Below are positions 45,210 through 55,545 of a stretch of DNA of 64,000 nt, one piece after another (positions within the stretch are counted from its first letter, which is position 1; every line of letters begins with the position of its first letter). The notes beneath the pieces are model-generated. The model was not told the DNA's origin and searched no databases. It worked only from the letters and a program-made list of their open reading frames with translations. The DNA comes from G963677445 sp963677445 (GTDB lineage Bacteria; Bacteroidota; Ignavibacteria; Ignavibacteriales; Melioribacteraceae). Location of the stretch: contig CAXXGF010000080.1 of the NCBI GenBank assembly GCA_963677445.2, positions 62,001 to 126,000 on the forward strand, given 5' to 3'. The translations under genes were made by a program, and so were the position numbers.

Positions 45210-46067
45210 TCAAAAAAGCACTATCAGCACAACTCCGGCAAACATAATCAGCGCACCGGTCATTCTCTCCTTTACCCCTTTTTCTTTGAGGAAAAAAACT
45301 CCAAGGAATACTGACATGAGTCCGGTCAGCCTTTTCAGAGTCACAACGTAGGCGACAAGCGCCATCATAAGCGCTTTAAAATGGAGGAATAATGTTGCGG
45401 TTGAAAAAGCGCCGATAAGGACAAGGTACCAGAACCTGGTTTTTATTTCGGCGGGCTGTATTTTTTTTTGGAAAAAAGCAATAAACGCGATAGATGAAGC
45501 AATAAATATCATCATGAGAGACATATGCTGCCACATAGAGGACACATTTGCCGCGGCTTTATCAAAATTTGCCGAGAAACTCCATAGAAATGATATAATA
45601 AGCATATACCTGGCTCCCCTGTTTTTTAGAAGCGCCCTGAAAGGTTCCAGCATACCTTTATTCCCTCTTTTCAGATTGAGTGAATAGGAACCGGCAACAA
45701 CTAGTAAAATCCCCGCTATTCCTGTTATATCGGGATATTCCCCGACGATAAGGGGACTCGTAACCAGCAGAAAAACAGGAGTAAAACTAAGCATGGGAAC
45801 AACAAGAGATATCTCCCCTTCACGAAGAGCGTGCATATATAAAATATTGGCGGCAACATTAATTATCGCGGTCGGCAGAAAATAGAGCCAGTATTCGGAT
45901 GATAGATTAAGATCAATAAAAAACAGAACAGGGAGATAAAAGAGGGCGGGAATCATTGTGCTGAAGAGTGCGATAAGCAATGGTTCGGTGTCCGAGGATA
46001 TCTTCCTCGCTATCATTCCCTTTAAAGATTCGGAAAGAGGATTCAGAAGCGCGTAAATCAGCCACAT
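45210..46067 (-). CDS. DMT/EamA-family transporter
   Basis: 285 residues with ten predicted hydrophobic segments in two EamA halves ('YALLNPLSESLKGMIARK' at the front, 'VTLKRLTGLMSVFLGVFFLK' near the end, the conserved E-K of EamA proteins just after). It starts 3 nt after the nth stop, so it is translationally coupled to nth. The substrate is unknown; amino acids or metabolites are typical of the family. Confidence 0.85.
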   Translation of the reverse strand: MWLIYALLNPLSESLKGMIARKISSDTEPLLIALFSTMIPALFYLPVLFFIDLNLSSEYWLYFLPTAIINVAANILYMHALREGEISLVVPMLSFTPVFLLVTSPLIVGEYPDITGIAGILLVVAGSYSLNLKRGNKGMLEPFRALLKNRGARYMLIISFLWSFSANFDKAAANVSSMWQHMSLMMIFIASSIAFIAFFQKKIQPAEIKTRFWYLVLIGAFSTATLFLHFKALMMALVAYVVTLKRLTGLMSVFLGVFFLKEKGVKERMTGALIMFAGVVLIVLF

Positions 46068-46070
46068 ATA

Positions 46071-46781
46071 TTACCGGACATTATCGAGAAGCATGAAATT
46101 TTGCTCAGCCGGGGTTTTTGCTTCAGAATAATTTTTATCAGGGAATTCACAAATTTTCTCAAGAGGACAGATAATACATGATGGATTTTTTGGTTTGCAG
46201 ATCTCACGGCCCAGCCTGATAAGATTCGTATGGAACTGATGCGCTGAATCATCGGGTATAAAGTCCTGAATTGCCTCGAAGGTTTTATCAGGCGATTTTG
46301 TTTTAGCGAGTCCTGTTCTGTTTAACGTTCTGTGAACATGAGTATCAACCGGACAGATATTACGTTCCAAAGCGAAGAGAAGCACACAACTCGCGGTTTT
46401 AACTCCGATTCCCGGATAAGATGTCAGCTCTTCCAGAATATCATCATCTTCCCTTGCTTCCAGGTTACCGAGAGTAATTTCACCTCTTTTGGCCTTCAAC
46501 TCTTTAAGCAGATTTTTTATAGCCGCAGATTTTTGTTTACCCAATCCGGCAACTTTAATTATCTCTTCGATTTCTTCCCGGGAAGCATTACCAGCCTCTT
46601 CCCATCCGGAATAACGTTCCCGAAGATTACGATAGGCGCGGAATGAATTTTTATCATTGGTGTTCTGTGAGAGAATCGTGGCGATAAGCATATCGACCGG
46701 TTCGGGAGCCTGCTCACTCCTGTAAGGAATACCGAAATGATCAATCAGCAGGCGGTTTATTTCTTTAGCTTTATCTTTCAA
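46071..46781 (-). CDS. nth: Endonuclease III
   Basis: 236 residues. The helix-hairpin-helix has the catalytic Lys in 'YPGIGVKTASCVLL' and the Asp in 'VDTHVHRTLNRTGL'. The [4Fe-4S] loop has the exact spacing C-x6-C-x2-C-x5-C (CKPKNPSCIICPLEKIC). It removes oxidised pyrimidines from DNA and cuts the backbone. The start codon is TTG (46779-46781) with GAAAAGAA upstream. Confidence 0.93.
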   Translation of the reverse strand: MKDKAKEINRLLIDHFGIPYRSEQAPEPVDMLIATILSQNTNDKNSFRAYRNLRERYSGWEEAGNASREEIEEIIKVAGLGKQKSAAIKNLLKELKAKRGEITLGNLEAREDDDILEELTSYPGIGVKTASCVLLFALERNICPVDTHVHRTLNRTGLAKTKSPDKTFEAIQDFIPDDSAHQFHTNLIRLGREICKPKNPSCIICPLEKICEFPDKNYSEAKTPAEQNFMLLDNVR

Positions 46782-46825
46782 AATTCTTTTCTTTCAAAAA
46801 TTAAATTTGCAATATAACAAAATAT

Positions 46826-46863
46826 AAAAAAAAAGCGCTACCGTTAAAAAGGCAGCGCTTTTA
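46826..46863 (-). terminator. Terminator of the PorV-like gene (possibly bidirectional)
   Basis: AAAAGCGCTACC pairs with GGCAGCGCTTTT around GTTAAAAA (one mismatch). A-rich on the left and T-rich on the right. Confidence 0.8.
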
Positions 46864-46888
46864 TATAAATTTTTAATATATTCTTAAA

Positions 46889-47923
46889 TTACAGCTCAAG
46901 GCCAACATCAACAAACTGAATTTTTTCCAGTCGGCCAAAATCGGCGTAACCATAATTCAGATAAACTCTGAGGTGATCTGAAAACCGGTATTTAAGGCCA
47001 GCGCCAAGGCTCAATCCTTCCTCGCTGTTCTGTTTGAACATTGATTTGAAACCGCCGCGTATGAAAAACATTTCATCATAGGCAATTTCGCCACCGAGGT
47101 TAACATACTCGGTATTGTCATTAGGATGAACAGCGTCAACAGCCGCGGTAAAACGAATATACCTTGTTTTAATGACGGGCATTGCCAGACCAATTCTGAA
47201 AGTAAGAGGAATATCAAATTCCTCCGTCTGGTATTTTGCCGGGATGTTATTCGGGCCGGTATCAATATTATCATTAGGATCATAATTGAACATAATATCT
47301 CTTCCGTCAAGCTTCATGGTTGAGCCGAAATTTGAGATAGCGGCGCCGATCATCAGATCGTTGAAAGGTGTTCTGTATAAGGTACCCACATCAAGAGCGA
47401 ATCCGCTCGCGCTGCTGTTCCAGATCGATTCCCTGATAAATTTCGCGTGAAAACCTATCGAGAAACGGTCGGTCAGCATTTTCGCGTATCCAAGCCCGAT
47501 AGCGATTGATCCCGCATCCCATACACGTCCGTCACCTTCAGGATTATCAAAAGTTCTCACTTTATCTTCCGGAACAGAAAGTGTGGTTAATGAGGCGAAT
47601 ATAGTTCCTATCCCGTCGAGTGTCATAGCGCCCGCGGCATAATCATAAGTAATATCAGCAATCCACTCAACATGGTTAAAACCGAATTCCATTGAGTTAT
47701 GTGTTGTGGCGATGCCGGCGGGGTTCCAGTAAACAGAATAAATATCATCACTGACAGCGGTATACGCATTACCCATACCAACAGAGCGGGCGCCGGGGCC
47801 TATCTTCAGAAACTGGGCTGCCGTAGTTCCAACCTTCGAGGTGCTCTCAAAAAGCTGAGCATCCACCCGGGCAACCAGAAGCGCCAGTAAAATCACCGGT
47901 ATGTATTTAATAAATTTATGCAT
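46889..47923 (-). CDS. PorV/PorQ-family outer-membrane barrel protein
   Basis: 344 residues with a signal peptide (MHKFIKYIPVILLALLVARVDA). The PorV/UPF0164 start 'FLKIGPGARSVGMGNAYTAV' and 'SVYWNPAGIA' precede a FadL-like barrel that ends in alternating residues ('LRVYLNYGYADFGRLEKIQF'). PorV carries T9SS cargo to the attachment or sortase complex in Bacteroidetes. SD GGAG before the ATG. It is last in a set with the TonB receptor and the giant secreted protein, with a terminator after it. Confidence 0.85.
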   Translation of the reverse strand: MHKFIKYIPVILLALLVARVDAQLFESTSKVGTTAAQFLKIGPGARSVGMGNAYTAVSDDIYSVYWNPAGIATTHNSMEFGFNHVEWIADITYDYAAGAMTLDGIGTIFASLTTLSVPEDKVRTFDNPEGDGRVWDAGSIAIGLGYAKMLTDRFSIGFHAKFIRESIWNSSASGFALDVGTLYRTPFNDLMIGAAISNFGSTMKLDGRDIMFNYDPNDNIDTGPNNIPAKYQTEEFDIPLTFRIGLAMPVIKTRYIRFTAAVDAVHPNDNTEYVNLGGEIAYDEMFFIRGGFKSMFKQNSEEGLSLGAGLKYRFSDHLRVYLNYGYADFGRLEKIQFVDVGLEL

Positions 47924-47956
47924 TATATATCTCCGTTAAATTCTTTTTACTTTCTC

Positions 47957-50900
47957 TTATTTAATTAAAGCAAGTCTGCCTATCTTTTCACCAACGCCGG
48001 GCACATCAACATGGTAAATATAAATACCATAAGCCACACGTTGTCCTTCGAAAGAAAGGAGGTCCCAGCTTGCCATACTAGAGTTATCATTTTTCTCGAT
48101 TGTTTCCACCAGCTCGCCGGTCATCGTATAGATTCTTATTGTACATTCCGGAGGAAGATTACGGAACTGAACTTCTTTTCCACCGCGAAGGTTGGAAGTT
48201 CTTCCCGGTTCCTCGGCTATACTGAATGAAACGTAAGGATTAGGAACTACGTAAATATTATCCAGCTCATCCTTTGCTGTGGTTTTTTCAAATTTCGATG
48301 ATGTGGTTGTAAAAAGATATTGATCACCAGCCTGGAAAGGCTTGGTTGTTTTAACAAAGAATATATCCCCGTCTGAAGGAAGAACAGGATCAGATTCTAT
48401 TGAATCGACAGGAAGAACAAAAGCGACATCATAAGAGGTCCGGAATCCGGGTTCACCCTGAGGCTGGAGAATTATCGCTTCTCCCCAGTCCCATTTTCCG
48501 TTTCCTCGTTTTTCGGGCATCGATTCATTTATTCTGTAGGTAGCCGGTTCTTCAATAAGGCCGGGAGTAGTGTTTATGATTTCGAAAGGACACGCAACCG
48601 GCTGGTTTAACAGCGAAAGCACATTATCACCGATATTTGCCCATTCACCTGAAGATGTAGTGTCTGTGTCTTTCCACCTTATTTCCCAGTCAGCGCGGTA
48701 ACGCACCACGTCTCCAACCCTAGCATCCTTTACAAACGCGAGACTGTCATAAACACCCGATTCATCATCAAACCTGGTTTCTTCCTGATTGATAGCGAGA
48801 ATATCGTTACGCACATAAATTTTCATTCCGTTAAAATCAGGATTCGCGTCACCCGAGTCAATCACGGCGCTTTCAGAAACCGGGAAGTAACGGTAACTGA
48901 CAGAAAATTCTTCACCGAGCGGGAAATTTCCTGTTCCAGACTGTTTTATTTTTCCTGTCTCAGAATTGACAATATAATTATCGGAACTAATTACATTGCC
49001 TCCCATATCTTTGACAACAATGGAATTAGCAACCACTCTTTCATTGCCAAGAAAGACAAATTTATCACCTTTGGAAATAATATTTGTTTCAATTCCTGTT
49101 GAATCGAGCACACTGAAAGTGCTGTCTGTATCAAACTGGATGGAGTAAAGTTTTTCATCCTGGACAAGAAGATCATCCATAACTTTAATATAAATATCGC
49201 CTGTTGAGTTTCCCACGACTTTTTCAGGAATACCCATATTACCCGCTTCGGCGTCAAGCATACCGGAACCGTTTGGTCCCGGGATAACAGCGACGGTATT
49301 ATCGTCAAACTTAAGCTCGCTTGTAATCGGGTCCTGGCGAATGACCGCCTGAGTTTCAGAAGGAGGTAGTTCAGATCCTTCTTTAATTGAACCGTAATCA
49401 TACGCGACAACAGCATAATAATATTTTATACCGTTAACCGCTGAATTGTCGGTCCATTCATGCACCAGGCCATCTTTATAGTTGGGATTTCCGCAATAAT
49501 ACCGTACAGCGCGTCCCAAATATTCAAGCGGATGATATCCGCCGATATAAACAGTCGGATCAAGCTCGAGATGCCACTGGGCAATCTCGCCGGTTTCCGA
49601 ATCGGTAAAAGCTTCACCGAGGAAAGCGTTTCCGCGTCCGTCAGTTATTGTAAAAACATCTGAGAATGTATAATCACGGCTTCTGTAAATTTTATACCCG
49701 AGGAAATCCTGCTCACCCGTAAGAGGGTCAATCGATTTTTCAGCGCGGGTATCCCAGTAAAGTGTAACTTTTCCATCTCCCGGAACAGCTTTCACTATTG
49801 GTTTTGCCGGAGGCTGCGCGAAACGATAATCCGCTTCAAGAATCCTGGTCGATGTTTCCGCGTTTAGAATAAGGTCCTGAAGATCATTTCCGAAAAGGAT
49901 ACACATTGAAAAACGCTGGGTAGCTCCCGCGTCAAAATTTATTATGGGACCTGTTCCAAAGTTGAATATATTGTCGCCCGGCTTCAGCAGAAGCTCCTGG
50001 CCGGCAGTATCAACTTTACCCGCCGAAAGCCAGTCCCACATAAGCTCATCCTGTAGGGGAACGTTTGATTCATTGTAATAGGTAGCCGCGTTAAAACTTG
50101 TCAGACCAATCTGATCAGATTCCGATATATCCCTCAATCCAAACTGAGGTTCCGAACCGGCCCAGATATATCCCGGTGATCTTGTATTGCTAATGGGCTC
50201 ACCTTCATCATAAATAGCGTTGCCATTCATGTCCTGGTACCATCCCTGCGAAGGAAGACCATCAGCTTCACCATAGTCAGGACCCGGATAGTTTGGTGAA
50301 TCAGGACCTATACCATCGATGCCAACATCATCCCTTTCTGGCGCCCAGTCGCCATCTTCATCACCTTCATACCTGGCTTTTGGCTCACCATAAACTTCCG
50401 CATAAACTATCGGATCAGAGATACCGGTAGATAAAGGAAGTGTAACACCATCAATATATTGTCCCGCCGGGTTTTCCGGAGTTTCATCTGTTAAACCATC
50501 GACGTCATTATCTTCACCATCATCGGCAACTGAGGGAGATTCGAGAAATTTCCAGCCGAAATATCCGGAAGGTCTTCCGCCATCGCCTTCACCATCAGGG
50601 TCCCAGCCATAAACCATATTTCTCGATCTCTGAGGAAAGATTACAGAGGACTGAAGTGTTTCACCTTCTGAGTTGACAAATCCCGCTCTGTCATCTGAAT
50701 AGTTATCCTTACCACCGATATGAGGATCACCATGCATACCGAAATAAACTTCCGGCAGGTTTTTATCGGAAGCGTTGGTTATCTGGTAAACAAGGAAAAG
50801 AATATCTTCGGCAAGAGGGTTATTGAACTGGATAATTCTCACTTCCATATCCAGCCCCAAACCTCTTTTTGTAGAGTCATTGCTGAAGGGATAATATGGA

Positions 50901-51541
50901 AATTCCCTGTTAGTATAATCATCAACAACAAAATAGACTTCTTCATCGGGAGCTGTAGCCTGGTCACCAAGGAACGCGGGCCATATATATTTCTGCGCCC
51001 CTTCTGAATACCATCTTTCGGGCCATGAATCAGGTTTTCCGTCACCATTATCATCCGGCGCGTTTAACCGGGCAATTTCCTCCTGATCAAGGTCTAAATA
51101 ACCTGATTTTGGCAGCCAGCCCCATTTTTCTGTGCCGTCAGGAGAATAATCCCCCTGGTCGGTTCTGATAAATGAATCAGAGGTTATCTGCATTACTCTG
51201 CCGGTATCATTTGTCACTTCAGCCGCGGCCAAAGGACCAAATTCAAAACCGTAACCCAGCCCTTCCCAGACAAGGTCGGCAGTTCCGCTTAACCTGTTTG
51301 GAGCACAGATTGAAGCATAGTTGAATACAATGGTTGTAACTTTATTACCATTAATGATCGATTCTTTTATTTCACGGCTGTCGCCATATGCCTTAAATAC
51401 TTTTGGAGCATACATATCTCCCAGAATTCTTTTGGCATCCTCGTCCGACATACCTTTCCAATTCACACTCTCCTGCTTTTCCTGAGCGCTAAGCAGGCCT
51501 GCAAATATCAATGTTATTATAAAAAACAGTTTTAATCTCAT
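47957..51541 (-). CDS. Very large secreted protein with T9SS-like C-terminus
   Basis: 1194 residues from the ATG at 51541, chosen because the signal peptide (MRLKLFFIITLIFAGLLSAQ) starts there with AAAGGGA upstream. An N-terminal region of unknown fold contains several Asp-rich, EF-hand/dockerin-like calcium loops ('DDNGDGKPDSW', 'DEDGDWAPERDD', 'DMNGNAIYDEGEP', 'DPDGEGDGG'). A Fn3-like region follows near residue 585 ('KPIVKAVPGDGKVTLYWDTR'). The C-terminus ('NIYVVPNPYV ... TIRIYTMTGELVETI ... IGRLALIK') is the variant sorting tail common in FCB proteins. It lies between the TonB receptor and the PorV-like gene. Function unknown; probably surface exposed. Confidence 0.8.
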   Translation of the reverse strand: MRLKLFFIITLIFAGLLSAQEKQESVNWKGMSDEDAKRILGDMYAPKVFKAYGDSREIKESIINGNKVTTIVFNYASICAPNRLSGTADLVWEGLGYGFEFGPLAAAEVTNDTGRVMQITSDSFIRTDQGDYSPDGTEKWGWLPKSGYLDLDQEEIARLNAPDDNGDGKPDSWPERWYSEGAQKYIWPAFLGDQATAPDEEVYFVVDDYTNREFPYYPFSNDSTKRGLGLDMEVRIIQFNNPLAEDILFLVYQITNASDKNLPEVYFGMHGDPHIGGKDNYSDDRAGFVNSEGETLQSSVIFPQRSRNMVYGWDPDGEGDGGRPSGYFGWKFLESPSVADDGEDNDVDGLTDETPENPAGQYIDGVTLPLSTGISDPIVYAEVYGEPKARYEGDEDGDWAPERDDVGIDGIGPDSPNYPGPDYGEADGLPSQGWYQDMNGNAIYDEGEPISNTRSPGYIWAGSEPQFGLRDISESDQIGLTSFNAATYYNESNVPLQDELMWDWLSAGKVDTAGQELLLKPGDNIFNFGTGPIINFDAGATQRFSMCILFGNDLQDLILNAETSTRILEADYRFAQPPAKPIVKAVPGDGKVTLYWDTRAEKSIDPLTGEQDFLGYKIYRSRDYTFSDVFTITDGRGNAFLGEAFTDSETGEIAQWHLELDPTVYIGGYHPLEYLGRAVRYYCGNPNYKDGLVHEWTDNSAVNGIKYYYAVVAYDYGSIKEGSELPPSETQAVIRQDPITSELKFDDNTVAVIPGPNGSGMLDAEAGNMGIPEKVVGNSTGDIYIKVMDDLLVQDEKLYSIQFDTDSTFSVLDSTGIETNIISKGDKFVFLGNERVVANSIVVKDMGGNVISSDNYIVNSETGKIKQSGTGNFPLGEEFSVSYRYFPVSESAVIDSGDANPDFNGMKIYVRNDILAINQEETRFDDESGVYDSLAFVKDARVGDVVRYRADWEIRWKDTDTTSSGEWANIGDNVLSLLNQPVACPFEIINTTPGLIEEPATYRINESMPEKRGNGKWDWGEAIILQPQGEPGFRTSYDVAFVLPVDSIESDPVLPSDGDIFFVKTTKPFQAGDQYLFTTTSSKFEKTTAKDELDNIYVVPNPYVSFSIAEEPGRTSNLRGGKEVQFRNLPPECTIRIYTMTGELVETIEKNDNSSMASWDLLSFEGQRVAYGIYIYHVDVPGVGEKIGRLALIK

Positions 51542-51564
51542 AATTTTATATCCCTTTGATTTCA

Positions 51565-54426
51565 TCAATTAAAAATAACACTGAAACCCAGCTTTACTTC
51601 ACGTGGGCTGCCATAGTTGCCCGGCCGCTGGGAATAATAGTCATTAACCTGATCAATCGGGAACATTCCCGGATCACCACGATTTATTCTTCCGCGAATA
51701 TCATCAAACTGACCGGCGTTGGTTGTTTCCTCAACACTGAATCCGGCGCGGCCGCTGCTGGCATAAACATACACTTCACGTTCGGTATCAAAAAGATTAT
51801 TGACATGAAGGAAGAGAGAATATCTTAATGATCCTATCTCAAAGAATTTTTCAAATTTCAGGTCTACATTCCACTGAATAGGTCTGTTGGTTGAATTCTG
51901 TTCAAATGTAATCGGCACCAGTTCGGAAGGGAATGAAGGAGTGTAAGGGGTGCCTGTCTGGACAAACGCGACCAGACCAAGTGTCCAGTCTTTCGGCTGA
52001 ACCAGATTAAATGTAGCATTTATCACATGCTGACGGTCGAAGTTCAAAGGTACGAGATAAGTTTCAGTCTGCTTGCCGGAAGATTGACTGTAAAAAAGTT
52101 CATCCGATGGCTCTGTTCTGTTTCCTTCGGCAATCTGGAAGGTATAGTCAAGCGAACCCTGGAACATGCTGTTTTGTCCACGTCGTTTGAAAAGTGATAA
52201 TGTTATTCCTTTTACATTTGAATAAGCCAGATTTGTCAAAAGTTTGAACTGTCTTCCGGAAGTGGTGTATATTGTCTGTGTGTATATATAATCTGTTACA
52301 TCTTTGTAATATCCGGTAAATTCAAGTCTCAGGTCTTCTGTAAGTCCCTGTAGCAGACCCATTTCATACTGAACTGATTTCTGAGGATCGACATTCGGAT
52401 TTCCAAAGCTTGGAGTCGAGCCAACATTGGTTACGTAAAAAGTAGGATTCCTGTAAAGTGAACTTAGCGATCCATTCTGATAAAAATGTCCGTATGAAAA
52501 ACGAATTATACCCTGGTCGGTTATCGGGTAAGATACGCTGAAGCGGGGGGAGAGCATGTGTTTAACATCCGCGGTAGCAAGATTTCTTGTAATCTCACCT
52601 TCTTTGTATGTCTGGAGCTCACTTGAAATCATCGGATTATATGACGCGGTCGGGTTAAAATATTCATACCTTAGACCAAAGTTAAGGATCAGAGATTTCG
52701 CGAGTTCTATTTTATCCCTGAGATAAGCCGCGAATGAAGAGGGCTTTCTTATATAATGGGTATAAAGTGAAGGTGAAGTGGGAATTCTTCTTACAATTTG
52801 AGTTGAAGGATTGAGAAGATCATCAACAGTAAGGGAACCAAAGTTTCCTTCAGCGGATGAATCAACCCTTCCTATCTCAATATTGTATGATTCCACTTCA
52901 AGTTCAAAGAATCTTCCTTCCATTCCGAATTTAACTTCATGTGTTCCCCATAACTGGGCAACCATATCAAGTTTGATACCTTTCGTGGTTGTCTCCCTGA
53001 AAAATCTCAGGTTGTCGGTCCCGCCTGTAAGGAAAGTCATATTCGGGAATGTTCTCTGGTAAAGAGAAGGAAGATATCTCGGGTCATCTATATCTTCATA
53101 AAGATAATATTCGCCATTATTTTTTGTGTAGGAAGCTTTAACAGTATAAAACATGTTTTGGCTTACAGTATGTGTGAATTCAAGAGCGTTGTGCAGCGCG
53201 TCTGAATAAGTGCGTCCCCTTGTGTCAGGCGCATATTTTGCTTCCAGAGTACCAATTGAACCGCCGCCGTCAGATTCTCCTTTATCCATAACAACTTCAT
53301 ATTTGAGTTTCAGGGTAGGAGTAATTTTATAAGAAAGGTTGGCCTGAAGGTTCAGGTCCCATCCTGTGCTTAAAGGTACAACTTTTCCATCACCTGTCGG
53401 CAATCCTGTGGTATCGCCAAAAGGATTAAAGAAATATGATTCGAGCGAACTGGCTCTCAAAGAATGATCACTCGGAAATTGAGCTCTTGTAATATAAGAG
53501 TCGGTATTATTATATAACCTTTCGCCGTAAATATATCCTTTTCTATTCGAATAAACCCCTGAGAAGAAAAATTTCAGATCGTCGCCGAAAAAAGGAACCG
53601 GCCCGCCGAAAGTACCTTCAATACGGGAGCGGTTAAGGGGATCGAGGTCATCAATATGCGGAAATATCTGATCCCGTTTTGAAATATAATCACCGGTATA
53701 ACTCCTTAAGCTGCCGGTATAATTGGAACCGCCTTCTTTAGTAACGTAATTCACAACACCGCTGAGCGCGTTGCCATATTCGGCGCTGAAAGTTCCTGTG
53801 GAAACCGAAACTTCCTGAACGGCGTTGGTCGCCAATCCTATTGAGCTTTTGTTGCCATAGGGATCGTTCAAAGAAACACCGTTAAGAGTAAAAGCAACTT
53901 CGTTGCCTTCGCCACCCCTGAAGTGAAGCTGCCCGTCGTTACCCACAACAACACCAGCCTGAAGTTTGATAACATCTGTTATCTGATCAACCGGCAGTTC
54001 TTCAATTGTTTCACCGGTAATAGCTACTGTCGGGTTTGTAAGGTCCTGACGAATGAGGGGATTTCTTTCACCCTGAACTATTACAGCGGGCAGATTGATA
54101 TCACCTGTGCCAAGCTCAAAGTCAAGTCTGGTTGTGAAGTCCACATTAACGCGGACATCAGTGATGGATTTTTTCTGAAATCCGATAATTGATGCCGTTA
54201 CAGTATATACTCCGGGCGGCACATTCAGTATTACAAAGTTTCCTTCCATATCGGTTGCGGCTCCCATTGAGGTGCCCAGGATCATTACGTTGGCCATGGG
54301 CAGTCCTTCTCCGGTTTCCTTATCAACAACCGTTCCGGCTATCTTACCGGTGCTCGCCACTGCGACGCCGGCCGAAAATAAAAGGATTAATAAAAATGTG
54401 AATAAATGGAATTTTTTTTCATTCAT
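51565..54426 (-). CDS. TonB-dependent receptor with carboxypeptidase-like N-terminal domain
   Basis: 953 residues from the ATG at 54426 (GAGG upstream, signal peptide MNEKKFHLFTFLLILLFSAG). Residues about 25-110 are the carboxypeptidase regulatory-like beta-sandwich ('GKIAGTVVDKETGEGLPMAN', 'VPPGVYTVTASIIGFQ'). The plug follows ('IRQDLTNPTVAITGETIEEL', 'DVIKLQAGVVVGNDGQLHFR', 'NALSGVVNYVTKEGGSNY'), then a 22-strand type barrel ending in 'REVKLGFSVIFN'. Imports large substrates or supports surface assembly using TonB energy. 23 bp before the giant secreted gene; same operon. The substrate is unknown. Confidence 0.9.
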   Translation of the reverse strand: MNEKKFHLFTFLLILLFSAGVAVASTGKIAGTVVDKETGEGLPMANVMILGTSMGAATDMEGNFVILNVPPGVYTVTASIIGFQKKSITDVRVNVDFTTRLDFELGTGDINLPAVIVQGERNPLIRQDLTNPTVAITGETIEELPVDQITDVIKLQAGVVVGNDGQLHFRGGEGNEVAFTLNGVSLNDPYGNKSSIGLATNAVQEVSVSTGTFSAEYGNALSGVVNYVTKEGGSNYTGSLRSYTGDYISKRDQIFPHIDDLDPLNRSRIEGTFGGPVPFFGDDLKFFFSGVYSNRKGYIYGERLYNNTDSYITRAQFPSDHSLRASSLESYFFNPFGDTTGLPTGDGKVVPLSTGWDLNLQANLSYKITPTLKLKYEVVMDKGESDGGGSIGTLEAKYAPDTRGRTYSDALHNALEFTHTVSQNMFYTVKASYTKNNGEYYLYEDIDDPRYLPSLYQRTFPNMTFLTGGTDNLRFFRETTTKGIKLDMVAQLWGTHEVKFGMEGRFFELEVESYNIEIGRVDSSAEGNFGSLTVDDLLNPSTQIVRRIPTSPSLYTHYIRKPSSFAAYLRDKIELAKSLILNFGLRYEYFNPTASYNPMISSELQTYKEGEITRNLATADVKHMLSPRFSVSYPITDQGIIRFSYGHFYQNGSLSSLYRNPTFYVTNVGSTPSFGNPNVDPQKSVQYEMGLLQGLTEDLRLEFTGYYKDVTDYIYTQTIYTTSGRQFKLLTNLAYSNVKGITLSLFKRRGQNSMFQGSLDYTFQIAEGNRTEPSDELFYSQSSGKQTETYLVPLNFDRQHVINATFNLVQPKDWTLGLVAFVQTGTPYTPSFPSELVPITFEQNSTNRPIQWNVDLKFEKFFEIGSLRYSLFLHVNNLFDTEREVYVYASSGRAGFSVEETTNAGQFDDIRGRINRGDPGMFPIDQVNDYYSQRPGNYGSPREVKLGFSVIFN

Positions 54427-54580
54427 ACCTACTACCTCGATATATTTAGTATTTGTAAGCTTCCGCAAATGGTTAAAAATAATTATCTTGGTAAAGATAA
54501 AATTGTTATGTACTTAAGTCAATCTTTATGTCCTGTTTTCACCACAAAATTCCATAATTTTTTAACACAAAGCCTTAAAC

Positions 54581-55375
54581 TCATATCAACACTATCTCAC
54601 CATATTCATAAAGCCCGGCAATTTCACCATGCCATTTAATTTTAGCCGGTTTTTTCAGAAGTATTTTACCAAGCTCTCCATCAATTCTGAACAGAGGATA
54701 ATATTTTTCCTTTGCCGCTGTAGAACTTATCCTGGTAATATTATCCAGCCCTACCGAAGAGATATCTCCCTGGGCCTCCTCATGCAATTCTATAAAAGGA
54801 GTTTTTTCAGTCGTTCTGTATATCTCTCTTTCTTTTGTCTTGTAATTAATAGAAATATAAATTTTTTCATCTTTAATGTTTTTTTTCGGCTTTTTATCTT
54901 CCGCAGCTTGTTCTGCCTTCTTTAGCGCGGGCCGGGTATCCCTGTTTACAGTTCTGAATCTTGAGCGGAATTTGGTATATTCTATTTTTAAAGCCTCATG
55001 CTCAAGTTTAAGCGATTCAAGTTTTTTTAACAGATTATCCCTTTCTCTCCCTGCTTCTGTAAATCTCGGTTCAAAAGGCAAAAGTAAATCATGACCGAGG
55101 TTATCTATTTTTTTATCGAACGAATTATATAGAAAATAGATAACAGCAATAAATATCGCGGTTATTACCATTAGCATCCAGGTAAGGAAGGTAGCATGAG
55201 AACTTACCCCCTCAAGACTTCCGACTTTAGATTTCAGATATTTTATCTCTTTTTGCTGCTCCTGAACCTGTTCTTTCAAAGAACTGTCGGACTGCTGCAC
55301 ATCGCGGGCTTTAACTGTCGCCAGATTTTGGACAAGCATAAGCAGTATTACCGCGATAATTATTCTTTGCGCCAT
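54581..55375 (-). CDS. Membrane-anchored coiled-coil protein of unknown function
   Basis: 264 residues from the ATG at 55375, supported by GGAGAAGAA; a longer frame to 55441 has no SD. A hydrophobic N-terminus (signal or anchor) is followed by a short coiled coil ('QEQQKEIKYLKSKVGSLEG'), a transmembrane helix ('FLTWMLMVITAIFIAVIYFL'), a second coiled coil (about 110-150), and a Lys/Glu-rich linker. A C-terminal soluble domain ('YYPLFRIDGELGKILLKKPA', 'AGLYEYGEIVLI') follows. I do not recognise a family. The start is 170 bp from the divergent glmM-like gene. Confidence 0.7.
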   Translation of the reverse strand: MAQRIIIAVILLMLVQNLATVKARDVQQSDSSLKEQVQEQQKEIKYLKSKVGSLEGVSSHATFLTWMLMVITAIFIAVIYFLYNSFDKKIDNLGHDLLLPFEPRFTEAGRERDNLLKKLESLKLEHEALKIEYTKFRSRFRTVNRDTRPALKKAEQAAEDKKPKKNIKDEKIYISINYKTKEREIYRTTEKTPFIELHEEAQGDISSVGLDNITRISSTAAKEKYYPLFRIDGELGKILLKKPAKIKWHGEIAGLYEYGEIVLI

Positions 55376-55545
55376 TCTTCTTCTCCGATCATCCGCTGAT
55401 AATTTTCGGTAAAACTGAAAAGAATATAATGTCATTTTCAATTTTTTTCAAAAAAAATATGCTTCCGGCAATAAAAATTTAAACAAAATAACTATTTTGA
55501 TCTTATGAAATTTCATTAGTAATTAAACAAAACTTTGGAGATGAT

